Of a stretch of 64,000 nucleotides of DNA, positions 41,500 through 52,620 are shown in pieces (position 1 is the stretch's first letter; each line of letters opens with the position of its first letter). The translations under genes were made by a program, and so were the position numbers. The DNA lies in assembly GCF_045679555.1 (NCBI RefSeq), contig NC_092093.1, positions 60,146,024 to 60,210,023 of the forward strand, given 5' to 3'. Origin of the DNA: Salvelinus alpinus. Taxonomy: Eukaryota > Chordata > Actinopteri > Salmoniformes > Salmonidae. The notes under the pieces were generated by a model that worked only from the letters and a program-made list of their open reading frames with translations, did not search any database and had not been told where the DNA came from.

Positions 41500-43055
41500 C
41501 AACATCCACTCACGGATCAGTGAAAAGTTTTGGCGCTATCACCTTATCTCACCTCACAAAACTTTTGTTTTGTAAATAAATACTTATAATGCTCAACTAT
41601 ATAAATATCACTCAGTTGGTTTGATGTGTTTGAGTCAATTAATTGAATGGTTTGCAAGAGATCACTCCATGGTTCACTCATTACGGGAAACCAAAGAGAG
41701 AAATAGTTTGAGTTATATAACAACAGTCTTAGTTTTGAGGTGGTCTTTTGATCTCAGAGCTCTATACAATGTAAGCCTGTTTTATCTCACATAAATTAAT
41801 AGCTCTGTCAATTAAATTCTGTCACCATTTGTCACACTGTAATTGGGTTAGGCAGTTGCGAATGTATGGTCTTGTGCAACTTACACATTTTAAAGGTGAT
41901 GTGAAGCACAAGGTTTACTCATTTCTTGAGTAAACCAAAAAATGCACAATACTCTACGGCCAATCCTCCAGCTATTTCCTCAGCCTCTCTCTTTCTCTGC
42001 CAAATCAACTCATCTTTCATTGCAATGTTTTGATGGAGTCTTTCTTTGGAGTTCTCTCCAGACACAGCCACCAGCTGAGCTCTGACTTATTCATTGTGAT
42101 TCAAACATGAAACAACCCAACAGCGTCTTCAGTATATCATCAGAAAGACTTGTTATTCAGTTAATTCATGATGTCTGGGTTTAAGGTCAGTTATAGTGAC
42201 AAGTGCACCTGGTTGTGTTTGTGGACACATGTTCATGCTCCTACGTGGCTCCTGAAATATGTACGCTCCAGTTGTAAACAGGTCTCCGACGTTAAGCTTG
42301 AAGCCCCGAAAGTAATACCTTATATATAGTGGATACACATAATGTAGGCTAGGTGGTTTGGTAACAAAAACAGGATCCTTGAAAGATGGAACTGAAATTG
42401 TGAGGTAAGTGAGCACGAAGGAAACACATTCAAGTAATGTTTCAACAGTCAATTAGAAAAATCCAACGGATCCCTTAATCACTACATATGATAAACATAC
42501 AACGTAAACATACATGTTATCAAAATCATGTTTACACCAGAAAGTACTGTGTTAGGACTGTTCATTTCACCTAGAGATTACCCAAAGTGGTTTGCTCTAC
42601 TGTATGTTCAAACACATCAACACGCAACCACTATTCCAAGAGAATGGCTAATGTGGTGCTGTCTCGTGTCTTGCGTCAGTTCTTTAATACATTGTTAATA
42701 CAATAATGCTCTCTGTAGAGAGTAATGATATATACTGGGTGATTGAGTGTGACCTTGGTATGCTCTCAGCGGTACCTCATGTGGAGCTCAACTCAAGCAG
42801 ATTTCACCCCCAGGTTAAACCTGGCCAGCTGTTGCCATCTGTTTGACTCGCTCCGCAGGGACAGGGAGACCGTCATAATCCCAATTCCCTCTCCGTTTCC
42901 ACTGCCGCTTGTTCAAACTCAACAGGACTGTGCACTTGCTTAACATTCTCAAAAGGTTTCCTGACTTCTTGCAGAAAACACTGTACAGCCCTGTTCTCAA
43001 CCGACAGCAAGTCATTCATTAACTCCTTAACTCATTATTCATTAAGCCAAAGTGT
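41500..43055. other. Non-coding, no gene recognised
   Basis: ORFs such as 42153-42452 show no domain. No named repeat is seen over 1.5 kb, which may be genuine unique sequence. Confidence 0.4.
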
Positions 43056-43061
43056 TAGTTA

Positions 43062-43652
43062 ACTTAGTGGTGGAAAAAGTACCCAATTGTCATACTTGAG
43101 TAAAACTAAAGATACCTTAATAGAAAATGACTCAAGTAGAGGTAAAGTTACTCAAGTAGTACTTTACTGGGTGAAAGTCTAAAAGTATTTGGTTTTAAAT
43201 ATACTTAAGTATCAAAAGTAATATGTAATTGCTAAAATATACTTCAGTATCAAGAGTAAAAGTATGAATCATTTCAAATTCCTTATATTAAGCAAACCAG
43301 ACGGCACAATTCTCGTTTTTTTAATTTACGGATATCCAGCGGCACACCCCAACACTAAGACATCATTTTCAAACAAAGTATTTGTGCTTAGTGAGTACAC
43401 CAGACCATAGGCAGCAGGGATGACCAGGGATGTTCTCTTGATAAGTGTGTGAATTGGACAATGTTCTGTCCTGCTAAGCAGTCAACATGTAACGAGTACT
43501 TTTTGGGTATTAGGGAAAACATTTGGAGTAAAAAGTAGCTTTTTCTTTAGGAATGTAGTGAAGTAAAAAATACAAATAGTAAAGTAAACACCACAAATAA
43601 CTACTAAAGCAGTACTTTAAAGTATTTTTACTTAATTACTTTGCCACAGTAA
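43062..43652. mobile_element. Non-autonomous DNA transposon (MITE), AGTGGTGGAAAAAGTAC type
   Basis: The left end TTAGTGGTGGAAAAAGTACC and the right end (inverted) TTACTGTGGCAAAGTAATTA are imperfect terminal repeats. The body is full of short motifs such as ACTTAAGTATCAAAAGTA and ACTCAAGTAG and has no coding capacity. I recognise it as a common salmonid repeat. Confidence 0.75.
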
Positions 43653-43756
43653 GCAGGGGTGTAATGAGCCTAGATGACCAATGGCGAAGGCCAGAGTGAT
43701 TCTGTCTGCTATGTTTCTTGATTGGATGATTTAATTTAAATCTGGTCACAAGGTCT

Positions 43757-44045
43757 AACAAATCAAATCAAATGTGCCGAATACAACAGGTCTAGACTTT
43801 ACCGTGAAATGCTTACTTACGAGCCCTTTCCCAACAACGCAGAGTGAAAAAGAAAATGTAGCCCCTCAAAGGAAATAGTGACAATAAAACAACATTAACA
43901 AAGCAGTTAAACACTAAATTAAAATAATAACATATACACAACCAGTACCAAGTCGATGTGCAGGGGTACTAGATAATTGATGTAGATATGTACATATAAC
44001 TAGGAATAAAGTCACAGATGGTAAACAGTAGCAACATTATTCATT
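43757..44045 (-). mobile_element. LINE 3' end fragment (TTTGA-tailed family)
   Basis: AACAAATCAAATCAAATGTG opens the plus strand, followed by ACCGTGAAATGCTTACTTAC and GTGCAGGGGTACTAGATAAT. This is the 3' UTR of an L2-like LINE related to, but not the same subfamily as, the one at 9953-13453. Confidence 0.7.
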
Positions 44046-45356
44046 AAGAGACAGAGAAAATTGATGTTTAGGAGCTCAGGAATTCTTGAAAAACTTTCCA
44101 TGTCAACTTTCCCCCCCAAAATATGTCTTAATATTAACAAAATTTGAAATGTATACTTTGATAGACCAAAGAGCTATCCCACCATGCAAAGGAACAACCT
44201 ATTCATTAATTTCTTCATAAAACGCAACCCACTGGAGTTATGTAAACTCGTCAGACACTATAAAACACATTTCATTTTTAAAATTATTTTCCAACAACTG
44301 TTGAAAGGCCTTGATTGTTTAATTCTAACAGATTACTGAAATATGTAATACAAATCTCAACTTATTTTTGTTTTATAGCACAATTACATGCTCCAGAGCT
44401 AATTACGTTAGCATTTTGACATGTTTTCATCGATTTAGAACATAAAACATTTATAAAGCAAACATTATCCCTTAGGTCTTGCACAGCAAATAGTTTGAAG
44501 CGTAAATCAGCAGTAGACACAATAACACAGCGGGCTCCCCACCCCTGGTTCGGTAAAAAGCTGAGGGATGAGGCTGGAGAAATTGTTTCCCTTTCAAATT
44601 TAAAGACAGCGCTATGAATGCAAGGATTGACCATCCATGATATCAAAAGTATAGTTTTAACCATGTTTTGTGGGTATATAGCATTTCTTTACATACTTTG
44701 TTTACAAACATTGGAGGAAAACAAGCTTATATTTTGGGTTCTGACAGGGTAGAACAGTTGAACTAAACTCACGAGGCATTTAAAAGTAATATTCTTCAAG
44801 AATCAATGAGTACATATTAAAAGTCCAAAAATGAATGCAGCAACTGCTGATTGCCCCTTTAATTGATTAAGCATATGTTGCAGAACAGTTACAACATTTT
44901 TTCAGAATATTGGTGACGGAGGTGACAAGCTACTTACAGAGTTGACAACAGATACTCAAAACAGACATGTTTTCCTCTAACAATAGAAGTTCAAAACAAA
45001 CATGTGTAAAATATAGAAAATCCCCAATAAAAACAAGCATTCTATCAGATCTTCAACACTTACGGAGTTGACGTTAGACAAAATGTGCTGGAGTTTGACA
45101 AAAACAAAATGTTCTTCATTCAAGTGAAGCAATTTAGTTTATTTTAATCTCAGGCAGATGGTGTTGACAATTTATGGTTGTGACCATGGCGAGTCCAATA
45201 TGGTGTGTTTAAATCTATCAGGAAGTAGAGAACTTTGCAGACCATGAGGTCTTGTTGCAATACATGTAATGAGGACATGAATAAGGGGTCCTTATGTTAT
45301 AGCTGAGCCTGCTCATTTTTGATTAATTCAGGATTTTAGACAAATCTGACGGACAT
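44046..45356. other. Non-coding; repeat text at 44690-44870
   Basis: TTTACAAACATTGGAGGAAA and AAGAATCAATGAGTACATAT belong to a dispersed salmonid repeat, probably the same family as 19165-19472. The rest is unassigned. Confidence 0.4.
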
Positions 45357-46079
45357 GTTTTAGGTAGGGTGACCAGACGTCCCCGTTTTCCGGGGACAGT
45401 CCCCGTTTTTGGTGGCCTGTCCCCAACTGTAGCTGTCCCCGGAAATGTCCCCATTTTTAACTGTGCATTAAAAACAGACCACAGAGTGAAATAATATTTT
45501 ACATGGCAAGAAAGACCAGGCAGCAGAGCCTACCGGTTGACTTCACTATCGCGTTGTGCTTGTTTTGGCCAACAGAGGGGGCTGCTTGTTAAAGCAGCTT
45601 CATTCACCTTTCTTCTACTAACTACTTGCTTGCGCTAGTTTTAGAGAAGACTGCTGTGGAAACACGGCCAGAAGCTAGTAAGTGTCAAAGTGAATCCACA
45701 ACATCACTACAAACGTCTTTTCAAGCCAGGTAAGTTACAATCGTTTGAGATACTAGCTAGCAATGTTATGTCACAATTTATTATATAGATAGGTTATCTG
45801 CTCTAAAAGGTTTTAAATATGTTATGCTATCTAACATTAGCTATGTTGACTAAGTTAGTTATCTAGCTAGCTAGCTACTGTCGTGGTAGCTAGGTTAAAA
45901 AACGTTCACATGCGTTTGATGGGCTATTTTGAAAATATTATTATATTAAATGAATGCACAATTAATTGAGAATATTTATTTGTAGATTACAATTTTAATG
46001 GTTTGGCATTGTAATAAGTAGTGTGAAAATATATTTTGAAATTTTCATGGATAACATTATGTTAATGTTTTCTGTTAGA

Positions 46080-46465
46080 GTGGAGAGGAAGGAGAGGAGG
46101 AAGACTGGAATGAATGAGATAGAGGAACGATAAAGATATGATTACAGAGCCAGCCAATTTATTGTTCCAAACAATGTTTTTGAGATAAAATACAAAAATG
46201 AGGCAAGCAATGGGAATCTGTTAACCAAAGTATTTTACCTAATAGTGTACTATTTATTATTAAAGATTGGAGAAGGAGAAGGAAAGATTAAGGGAGTAAA
46301 AAGAGTGAAGCGAGGAGAGTGTGGAAGAGTGAGGTGGAAAGGTGAAGAGAAGGAAAGGAAGAAAGAGAAGGAAGACGAGTGAAGAAAAGAGGAGAGAGAT
46401 TGGAGAAGAAAAGAGAGTAAGAAGAGTGACACAAGGAGAGTGAAGAAGAGCAGACAGAGGAGGTA
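46080..46465 (+). other. Purine-rich stretch in the old hAT element
   Basis: The plus strand is dominated by GGAGAGGAAGGAGAGGAGGA-like text at 46080-46110 and 46265-46460. Leu/Ser-rich minus-strand ORFs here come from this skew. Confidence 0.7.
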
Positions 46466-47113
46466 CAATGCCTCTTTCCAAGAAACGGAAAATGCCATTT
46501 TAATGGCCACATGAGAGAATATGCATTTATACGCTCAGGTCAAGACGATAGAATGGTTCACAGCAATCTTTGTAATTCCTCTTTTTACAATTGGCAGCGG
46601 GGGAAGAACGGCAGTGGTAAAACATCAACAGACGAAAAAGCATAAAGCCTCTGATTGGCCGTGTTGGTATGCCCTCGGTCACCACATTCTTCAAGAAGGT
46701 AGAGCCTTCCCAAGAAGAATATGATTTAGCTGTGCAGGAGGGTGTCTTTCCATACCACACTATGCGACACAATCATAGTTACAGATCTATGGACTGCACA
46801 GCACAACTGACACGGAAGGTTTATGAGCCAAAGTTTACATGTGCTAGGACAGAATGTGAAGCCATAGTGAGTAAGATATATGATGGCAGCACATCTGTGG
46901 AAACAAAACTGCTTGATTTTGTTGAATTGAAAGGAGAAACAGCAGAGGAAATTGCAGCTGAGATCCTGGTGGTCATCCCAAAATGTAACCTGCAAAACAA
47001 AGTTGTGGCATTCTCTGCAGACAACACAAATACCAACTTTGGAGGACTGAATAGGCTGGGGAGGGTCAATATCCATACCAAAGTTAAAAAGGCTCTGCAG
47101 CGGGAGGTGATTG
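46465..47113 (+). pseudogene. hAT transposase, N-terminal part (broken)
   Basis: MPLSKKRK opens, then frames shift through LCNSSF and IGSGGRTAVVKHQQTKKHK (a BED-type zinc finger with C..C and H...H), then MPSVTTFFKKVEPSQEEYDL, SFRSMD-like HNHSYRSMDC, EPKFTCARTECEAIVSKIY, and after a deletion VETKLLDFVELKGETAEEIA, NLQNKVVAFSADNTNTNFGG. The deletion removes the region that normally holds the first catalytic aspartate. The protein runs on into the second hAT insertion at 47122. Confidence 0.8.
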
Positions 47114-49643
47114 GCTTAGGTCAGTGCTTCTCAATTATTTTCTGTTACGCCCCCCCTAGGAAGAAGTAAACATTTCTCGCCCCCCAACTCTCCGTCGCGA
47201 CTGTAAATAGTATAATTTGTCTATAAAATTGTTATAAGTACACCTCTGCATAACATTGTATCCTTATTAACATTAAAGAAAACAAAAAAAGAAAAAAGAA
47301 AGAAATATAGATCAACTTACAACAAAGAATGACTTTATTAACATTGTTTTTTAGTCTGTAACAGAAAAGACTTAAAGTGCATCAATTTGCCTGAAAAAAA
47401 TAAAAATAATTCAGGCCTTATTTAAACTGTAAACATTTTTGACCATTTGATACTGAAAAATAAAATAAAATATAATCAATAAATAATAATAAATTCAAAT
47501 TGATCAGCAACATTAACTCAGGAGCACAATATATGAAACACTTTGACCTATAAAACAAAAATGAATAAAACAATTTGTGCTGATTTAAAAAAAATCAAAA
47601 TGAGGAAGTCAGGATAAATGGCTACAATGAGCACGTTTTGCAGAGCACAGCTTTTCGAAGCGGGGTTTGAAGCATGATACTGCAACTCTCAGCTCCTGCT
47701 CAATGTTAAGCTGGGACCTGCACTTGGTCTTCAGTGCAGCAACAGCAGAGAAGCCAGTCTCACAAAGATAAGATGTTGCAAAAGGAAGAAGAATGCCCAT
47801 GGCCCTCTGCCCTAAGAGTGGATACTGCCTCTCTACACTCAGCCAGAATTCACTCAGTGTCTGTGATGTGAACCTCAGTCTCAATGTGGAGTCAGACATC
47901 ATATCAATGAACTGGTCCTCCTCTGCAGAGCTGAAACCAGTTGGAGCTGGAGCATTGAAAGGATCTCTCACCCAGTCATATTGGGAACTGTTTTCAGGGA
48001 AGTACTTTTTAAAGAATCCCATCAGTGATGAAATATGCTCCTTAATATATGGAATCACTGAGGTGGCATCATAGTCAGTAGTGTCAACAAATTCATGCAG
48101 GTTCTCGAATGAATCAGTATTTCCTTCATTAAGTCGCCTGTCCCACATTGCAAGCTTTCGAGTGAAAGAGCTGATCTTGTCTGTGACCTGAGGGAGGTGT
48201 TTATCTTTCCCTTGAAGCTGTAGATTTAGTTCATTTAGCTTTCCAAATATGTCACTCAGGTAGGCCAGTTTTGCCAGGAAGTTCTCATCACTAAATTTTC
48301 CTGCGAGGTCATACTTGTGCTCCTGCTCCGAAAACATTCTTATCTGTTCTCTGAGTTCAAAAACTCGGGACAAGACTTTTCCTCTTGACAGCCACCTTGC
48401 TTCACTGTGAAACAGCACAGCTTGATGTTCAGCTCCCATCTCCTCACAGATAGCAGAGAAGACTCTTGTTTTTAGTGGACTGGTCTTTATAAAATTGACT
48501 ACACCTACAATGTCAGTCATAACCTCACTTAATTCAGAGGAAAGGTGCCTTGATGCCAGTGCTTCTCTGTGTATAACACAGTGTGTCCACTCAGCATTAG
48601 GTGAGGCCTTCTTGATGAGTGCCCGAAGTCCTTTTCTCATCCCTACCATGGTCTGTGCACCATCACTGCAAACACCAATGCAGTTCTCCCACTTTAGCCC
48701 ATTCTCAGTCAGGAAGCAGTCCAGCATTTTGAATAGCTCTTCAGCTGTGGCTCTGTCTCTGACATATTTACAAAAAAGTAGATCCTCACACAGGGAGTTT
48801 GTCATGTCAAAACGTACATAAGCGATAAACAAACAGTCTTTGTTGCTGTCAGTTGCTTCATCGAACTGTAAGGCAAAACGTTTGCCTTTGAGTTTATCTA
48901 CCAGCTGTTCTTTAAGATCGTTAGCAATGTCATTTATACGTCTGGCGACAGTGTCATTGGACAGACAGATAGTTTTTATTTTTGCAGCACTTGCGTCATC
49001 CAGTATGACAGAGACCATGTCTAATGCTGCAGGCAGTATCAGCTTCTCTGCTATTGAGTGGGGTTTTTTGCACTGAGCAATTTGGTATGCCACCTTATAT
49101 GATGCTAACAGTGCTCGCTGGTTTACTGAAGTAGCATTCACAAAGTGGGACGATTGTTGGCAATATTCGGCACGTTTTCGCTGAAAAAACTCAAGCGACT
49201 TATCAGCGTGGTTGGGGTGTAATGTCTTTAAGTGACGCCTTAATTTATTTGGCTTCATGCTGACCGCTGCCAACATTTTTAGACACAGTAAACACACCGG
49301 TCTTTTCTCCTCTCCCACCGTAGTCACAGTGAAGCCAAGCGCTACATACGCGTCGTCATATTTCCTCGTCTTAGCTTTCGGGAGACGTTTGTCTCATTAT
49401 CTCCGTCTCTCTCCGCCTTTCTTTTCATCCCTGTTAAATATTTTTCCATGGTGTCTCTTAAGGGTTTGTTATCTGCACTTCATATCTCCTGCTCTGTGCT
49501 GTGTGCTCTTGTTCGGTGCAAAAAAAACTACTCCCTGCGGCAAAAAAAAGCATGTTCCCCGGGGTCACACGCGCCCCGCCTGGCATCGCTCCGAGCCCCC
49601 CCAGGGGGGCGCGCCCCACTATTTGAGAAGGACTGGCTTAGGT
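47114..49643 (-). mobile_element. Younger hAT transposon with perfect 8-bp target duplication
   Basis: The element is 47122-49635 (2,514 bp). It is flanked by GCTTAGGT on both sides (47114-47121 and 49636-49643). Ends CAGTGCTTCTCAATTATT and, inverted, CAGTCCTTCTCAAATAGT are terminal repeats (15 of 18 match). It lies inside the transposase of the older hAT: the older protein reads GLG before it and GLGCPAHI across the repair. Confidence 0.95.
47609..49327 (-). CDS. hAT transposase, ZBED5/SCAND3-like, 572-codon ORF
   Basis: hAT transposases cut out and reinsert their element. Seen: an N-terminal BED-type zinc finger (CLLC, then HLKTLH, residues about 13-37), the FFQRKRAEYCQQ motif, FALQFDEATDSNKD with the catalytic aspartate, CIGVCSDGAQTMVG, TEWTHC-like EWTHCVIHREAL, FHSEARWLSRGKVLSRVFEL, and a C-terminal dimerisation region (FATSYLCETGFSAVAALKTK). 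The frame is open for 572 codons. Upstream of the first ATG it continues open through KYDDAYVALGFTVTTV. The family's usual start (MEKYLTGMKRKAE, ATG at 49449) is in another frame, so one small indel separates the true start from the rest. Related genes ZBED5 and FAM200 in mammals are domesticated members of this group. Confidence 0.9.
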   Translation of the reverse strand: MTTVGEEKRPVCLLCLKMLAAVSMKPNKLRRHLKTLHPNHADKSLEFFQRKRAEYCQQSSHFVNATSVNQRALLASYKVAYQIAQCKKPHSIAEKLILPAALDMVSVILDDASAAKIKTICLSNDTVARRINDIANDLKEQLVDKLKGKRFALQFDEATDSNKDCLFIAYVRFDMTNSLCEDLLFCKYVRDRATAEELFKMLDCFLTENGLKWENCIGVCSDGAQTMVGMRKGLRALIKKASPNAEWTHCVIHREALASRHLSSELSEVMTDIVGVVNFIKTSPLKTRVFSAICEEMGAEHQAVLFHSEARWLSRGKVLSRVFELREQIRMFSEQEHKYDLAGKFSDENFLAKLAYLSDIFGKLNELNLQLQGKDKHLPQVTDKISSFTRKLAMWDRRLNEGNTDSFENLHEFVDTTDYDATSVIPYIKEHISSLMGFFKKYFPENSSQYDWVRDPFNAPAPTGFSSAEEDQFIDMMSDSTLRLRFTSQTLSEFWLSVERQYPLLGQRAMGILLPFATSYLCETGFSAVAALKTKCRSQLNIEQELRVAVSCFKPRFEKLCSAKRAHCSHLS

Positions 49644-49659
49644 TGTCCTGCCCACATCA

Positions 49660-51478
49660 TTAAAATTATTTGCAGAAATTGTTGCAACCCCTATTACTAA
49701 CCTGTTCAACCTCTCTTTCGTATCGTCTGAGATTCCCAAAGATTGGAAAGCTGCCGCGATCATCCCCCTCTTCAAAGGGGGAGACACTCTAGACCCAAAC
49801 TGCTACAGACCTATATCTATCCTACCCTGCCTTTCTAAGGTCTTCGAAAGCCAAGTTAACAAACAGATTACCGTACCTTCTCCGCTATGCAATCTGGGTT
49901 CAGAGCTGGTCATGGGTGCACCTCAGCCACGCTCAAGGTCCTAAACTATATCACAACCGCCATCGATAAGAGACATTACTGTGCAGCCGTATTCATCGAC
50001 CTGGCCAAGGCTTTCGACTGTCAATCACCACATTCGTATCGGCAGACTAAACAGCCTTGGTTTCTCAAATGACTGCCTCGCCTGGTTCACCAACTACTTC
50101 TCTGATAGAGTTCAGTGTGTCAAATCGGAGGGCCTGTTGTCTGGACCTCTGGCAGTCTCTATGGGGGTGCCACAGGGTTCAATTCTCGGGCCGACTCTCT
50201 TCTCTGTATACATCAATGATGACGCTCTTGCTGCTGGTGATTCTCTGATCCACCTCTACGCAGATGACACCATTCTGTATACTTCGGGCCCTTTTTTGGA
50301 CACTGTGTTAACTAACCTCCAGACGAGCTTCAATGCCATTCAACTCTCCTTCCGTTGCCTCCAACTGCTCTTAAATGCAAGTAAAACTAAATGCATGCTC
50401 TTCAACCGATCTCTGCCTGCACCTGCCCGCCCGTCCAGCATCACTACTCTGGACGGTTCTGACTTAGAATATGTGGACAACTACAAATACCTAGGTGTCT
50501 GGTTAGACTGTAAACTCTCCTTCCATACTCACATTAAGTATCTCCAATCCAAAATTAAATCTAGAATCGGCTTCCTACTTCGCAACAAAGCATCCTTCAC
50601 TCATGCTGCCAAACATACCCTCGTAAAACTGACCATCCTACTGATCCTCGACGATGTAATTTACAAAATAGCCTCCAACACTCTACTCAACAAATTGGAT
50701 GCAGTCTATAACAGTGGCATCTGTTTTGTCACCAAAGCCCCATATACTACCCACCATTGCGACCTGTACGCTCTCGTTGGCTGGCCCTCGCTTCATACTC
50801 GTCGCCAAACCCACTGGCTCCAGGTCATCTACAAGTCTCTGCTAGGTAAAGCCCCGCCTTATCTCAGCTCACTGATCACCATAGCAGCACCCACCCGTAG
50901 CACGGGCTCCAGCAGGTATATCTCACTGGTCACCCCCAAAGCCAATTCTTCCTTTGGCCGCCTCTCCTTCCAGTTCTCTGCTGCCAATGACTGGAACGAA
51001 CTGCAAAAATCTCTGAAGCTGGAGACTCATTTCTCCCTCACTAGTATTAAACACCAGCTGTCAGAGCAGCTCACAGATCACTGCACCTGTACATAGCCCA
51101 TCTGTAATATAGCCCATCCAACTACCTCATCCCCATACTGTATTTACTTATCTTGCTCCTTTGCACCCCAGTATCTCTACTTGCACATTCATCTTCTGCG
51201 CATCAATCACTCCAGGGTTTAATTGGGATATTGTAATTACTTCGCCACCATGGCCTATTTATTGCCTTACCTCCCTTATCTTACCTCATTTGCACACACT
51301 GTATATGGATTTTGTCTACTGTATTATTGACTGTATGTTTGTTTTTTCCATGTGTAACTCTGTGTTGTATGTGTCGAACTGCTTTGCTTTATTCTTGGCC
51401 AGGTCGCAGTTGTAAATGAGAACTTGTTCTCAACTAGCCTACCTGGTTAAATAAAGGTTAAATAAATACAAAAATAAC
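49660..51478 (+). mobile_element. 5'-truncated LINE inside the old hAT element
   Basis: Plus-strand reverse transcriptase text: IIPLFKGG, SGFRAGHGCTSATLKVLNYI, AVFIDLAKAFD, then after a frameshift SVPQGSILGPTLFSVYIND (here MGVPQGSILGPTLFSVYIND), LYADDTILYT (YADD active site), LNASKTKCMLFNR and YKYLGVWLDCKLSF. The C-terminal part runs to 51096. The 3' end CTACCTGGTTAAATAAAGGT at 51437-51460 resembles the tails of the SINEs at 7849 and 41255. Confidence 0.9.
49981..51096 (+). CDS. LINE reverse transcriptase, C-terminal 371 codons
   Basis: An open frame from just after the IDLAKAFD motif to the natural stop. It holds the PQGS and YADD motifs and the long C-terminal region ending LTDHCTCT. A one-base shift near 50020 cuts it off from the upstream RT motifs (49887-50072), so the copy is not functional. 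Clade uncertain. Confidence 0.85.
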   Translation: MQPYSSTWPRLSTVNHHIRIGRLNSLGFSNDCLAWFTNYFSDRVQCVKSEGLLSGPLAVSMGVPQGSILGPTLFSVYINDDALAAGDSLIHLYADDTILYTSGPFLDTVLTNLQTSFNAIQLSFRCLQLLLNASKTKCMLFNRSLPAPARPSSITTLDGSDLEYVDNYKYLGVWLDCKLSFHTHIKYLQSKIKSRIGFLLRNKASFTHAAKHTLVKLTILLILDDVIYKIASNTLLNKLDAVYNSGICFVTKAPYTTHHCDLYALVGWPSLHTRRQTHWLQVIYKSLLGKAPPYLSSLITIAAPTRSTGSSRYISLVTPKANSSFGRLSFQFSAANDWNELQKSLKLETHFSLTSIKHQLSEQLTDHCTCT

Positions 51479-51484
51479 TTGGCC

Positions 51485-52620
51485 AGAACAGATTTGGATA
51501 TGATTCCCCTTGATGTTGAGTATCTGCTCACAAAGATATTTTCATATTTTCACCGTCAGAGTAGAAAGACTGAAGGGCTTTTGTGAGTTTGTTGGCCAGG
51601 AGTACCATAACATTTTAGGACACAGAAATGTTCGCTGGCTGTCCATGCTCCCTGCTCTAGAAAGAGTGATGAAAATGTATGTGCCATTGAAATCCTTCTT
51701 TCTTTCTGAAGACAAATGCCCTGTTGTCCTGAGAACAATGTTCGAAGATCCACTGACTGAACTTTGGCTGGCCTTTGTCCATGGAAACCTGACCGTATTC
51801 AGTGACACGATCAAGATGCTTGAAGGCCAGGACTGCTGTGCTGTGGAGTCTGCTGCAATTCTGAGAAACATTGAGGCAAAATTAACTGCAAGACGTGATG
51901 ACAACTTCATTCCAGTTTCGGTCAGAGGACTTCTGAGAGAGCTAGAGGAAAATGGAGCAATGTCTAAAGAGAGCTTTCTCAAAACATCCCAATCATTCTT
52001 CACTACGGCTGTGAACTTCTTGCAAGCATGGGGAAAGCACACAGATAATCTAAAAGATTTACATTGTCTCCTTTTAAAAAGGCAACCTCAGCGTGAAGAG
52101 ATCCAAAAGGCAGCAGCCACACTGCAGGAAAAATGCCCCAATGTGACCATCAATGAGGATGCATTGTTTGACGAGTTTACTGGCCTGCAAGAGTTCCTAA
52201 AGGGGGGATCTCTTGAAGAATGGAAAACATCTGGAGACAACGCTTAGTCAGATATGGAGCATGGTGGTTACACACTTTAAAGAGAATGACTTCCCACACA
52301 CTAACCTGGCTAGATTAGCGTCTGTTGTCATGTGGTTACCTGGAAGTAATGCACCAGTCGAGAGTGTTCTCCCAAATTAATGATATATGGACAGCAGCAA
52401 GAAATGGGTTCACTGTTCTGACCAAGGCCATGCTTATTGTGAAGACAAACTTCAACCTCCCCTGCCAGGAGTTCATGGAGAAGCTGGCCAAAGACAAGCA
52501 TTTCGCTACACTCACATTAACATCTGCTAACCATGTGTATGTGACAAATAAAATTTGATTTGATTTGAAGACAGAGCAATCCTGAAGAAGATACATTCTT
52601 CTGAGAAAAATACAGATTAG
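51485..52620 (+). pseudogene. hAT transposase, C-terminal part (broken)
   Basis: TDLDMIPLDVEYLLTKIFSY, then after a frameshift FTVRVERLKGFCEFVGQEYH, RWLSMLPALERVMKMYVPLK, FEDPLTELWLAFVHGNLTVF and RRDDNFIPVSVRGLLRELEE. After a stop at 52245 the dimerisation region follows: ASVVMWLPGSNAPVERVFSQ, then RNGFTVLTKAMLIVKTNFN. It ends AK, DRAILKKIHSSEKYR once the LINE tail at 52497 is skipped. Confidence 0.85.
52491..52573 (+). mobile_element. Very short LINE 3' tail insertion with AAGACA duplication
   Basis: CATTTCGCTACACTCACATT, AACATCTGCTAACCATGTGT and AATAAAATTTGATTTGATTT are the last 71 bases of the LINE family seen at 9953-13453. AAGACA flanks it (52491-52496 and 52568-52573). It is a severely 5'-truncated insertion in the hAT transposase. 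Confidence 0.9.

Noticed and set aside
42153..42452. 99-codon minus-strand ORF
   Set aside because: No domain, no splice context and no repeated structure support it.
46250..46512. Leu/Ser-rich minus-strand ORFs
   Set aside because: They come from the purine-rich skew inside the old hAT element.
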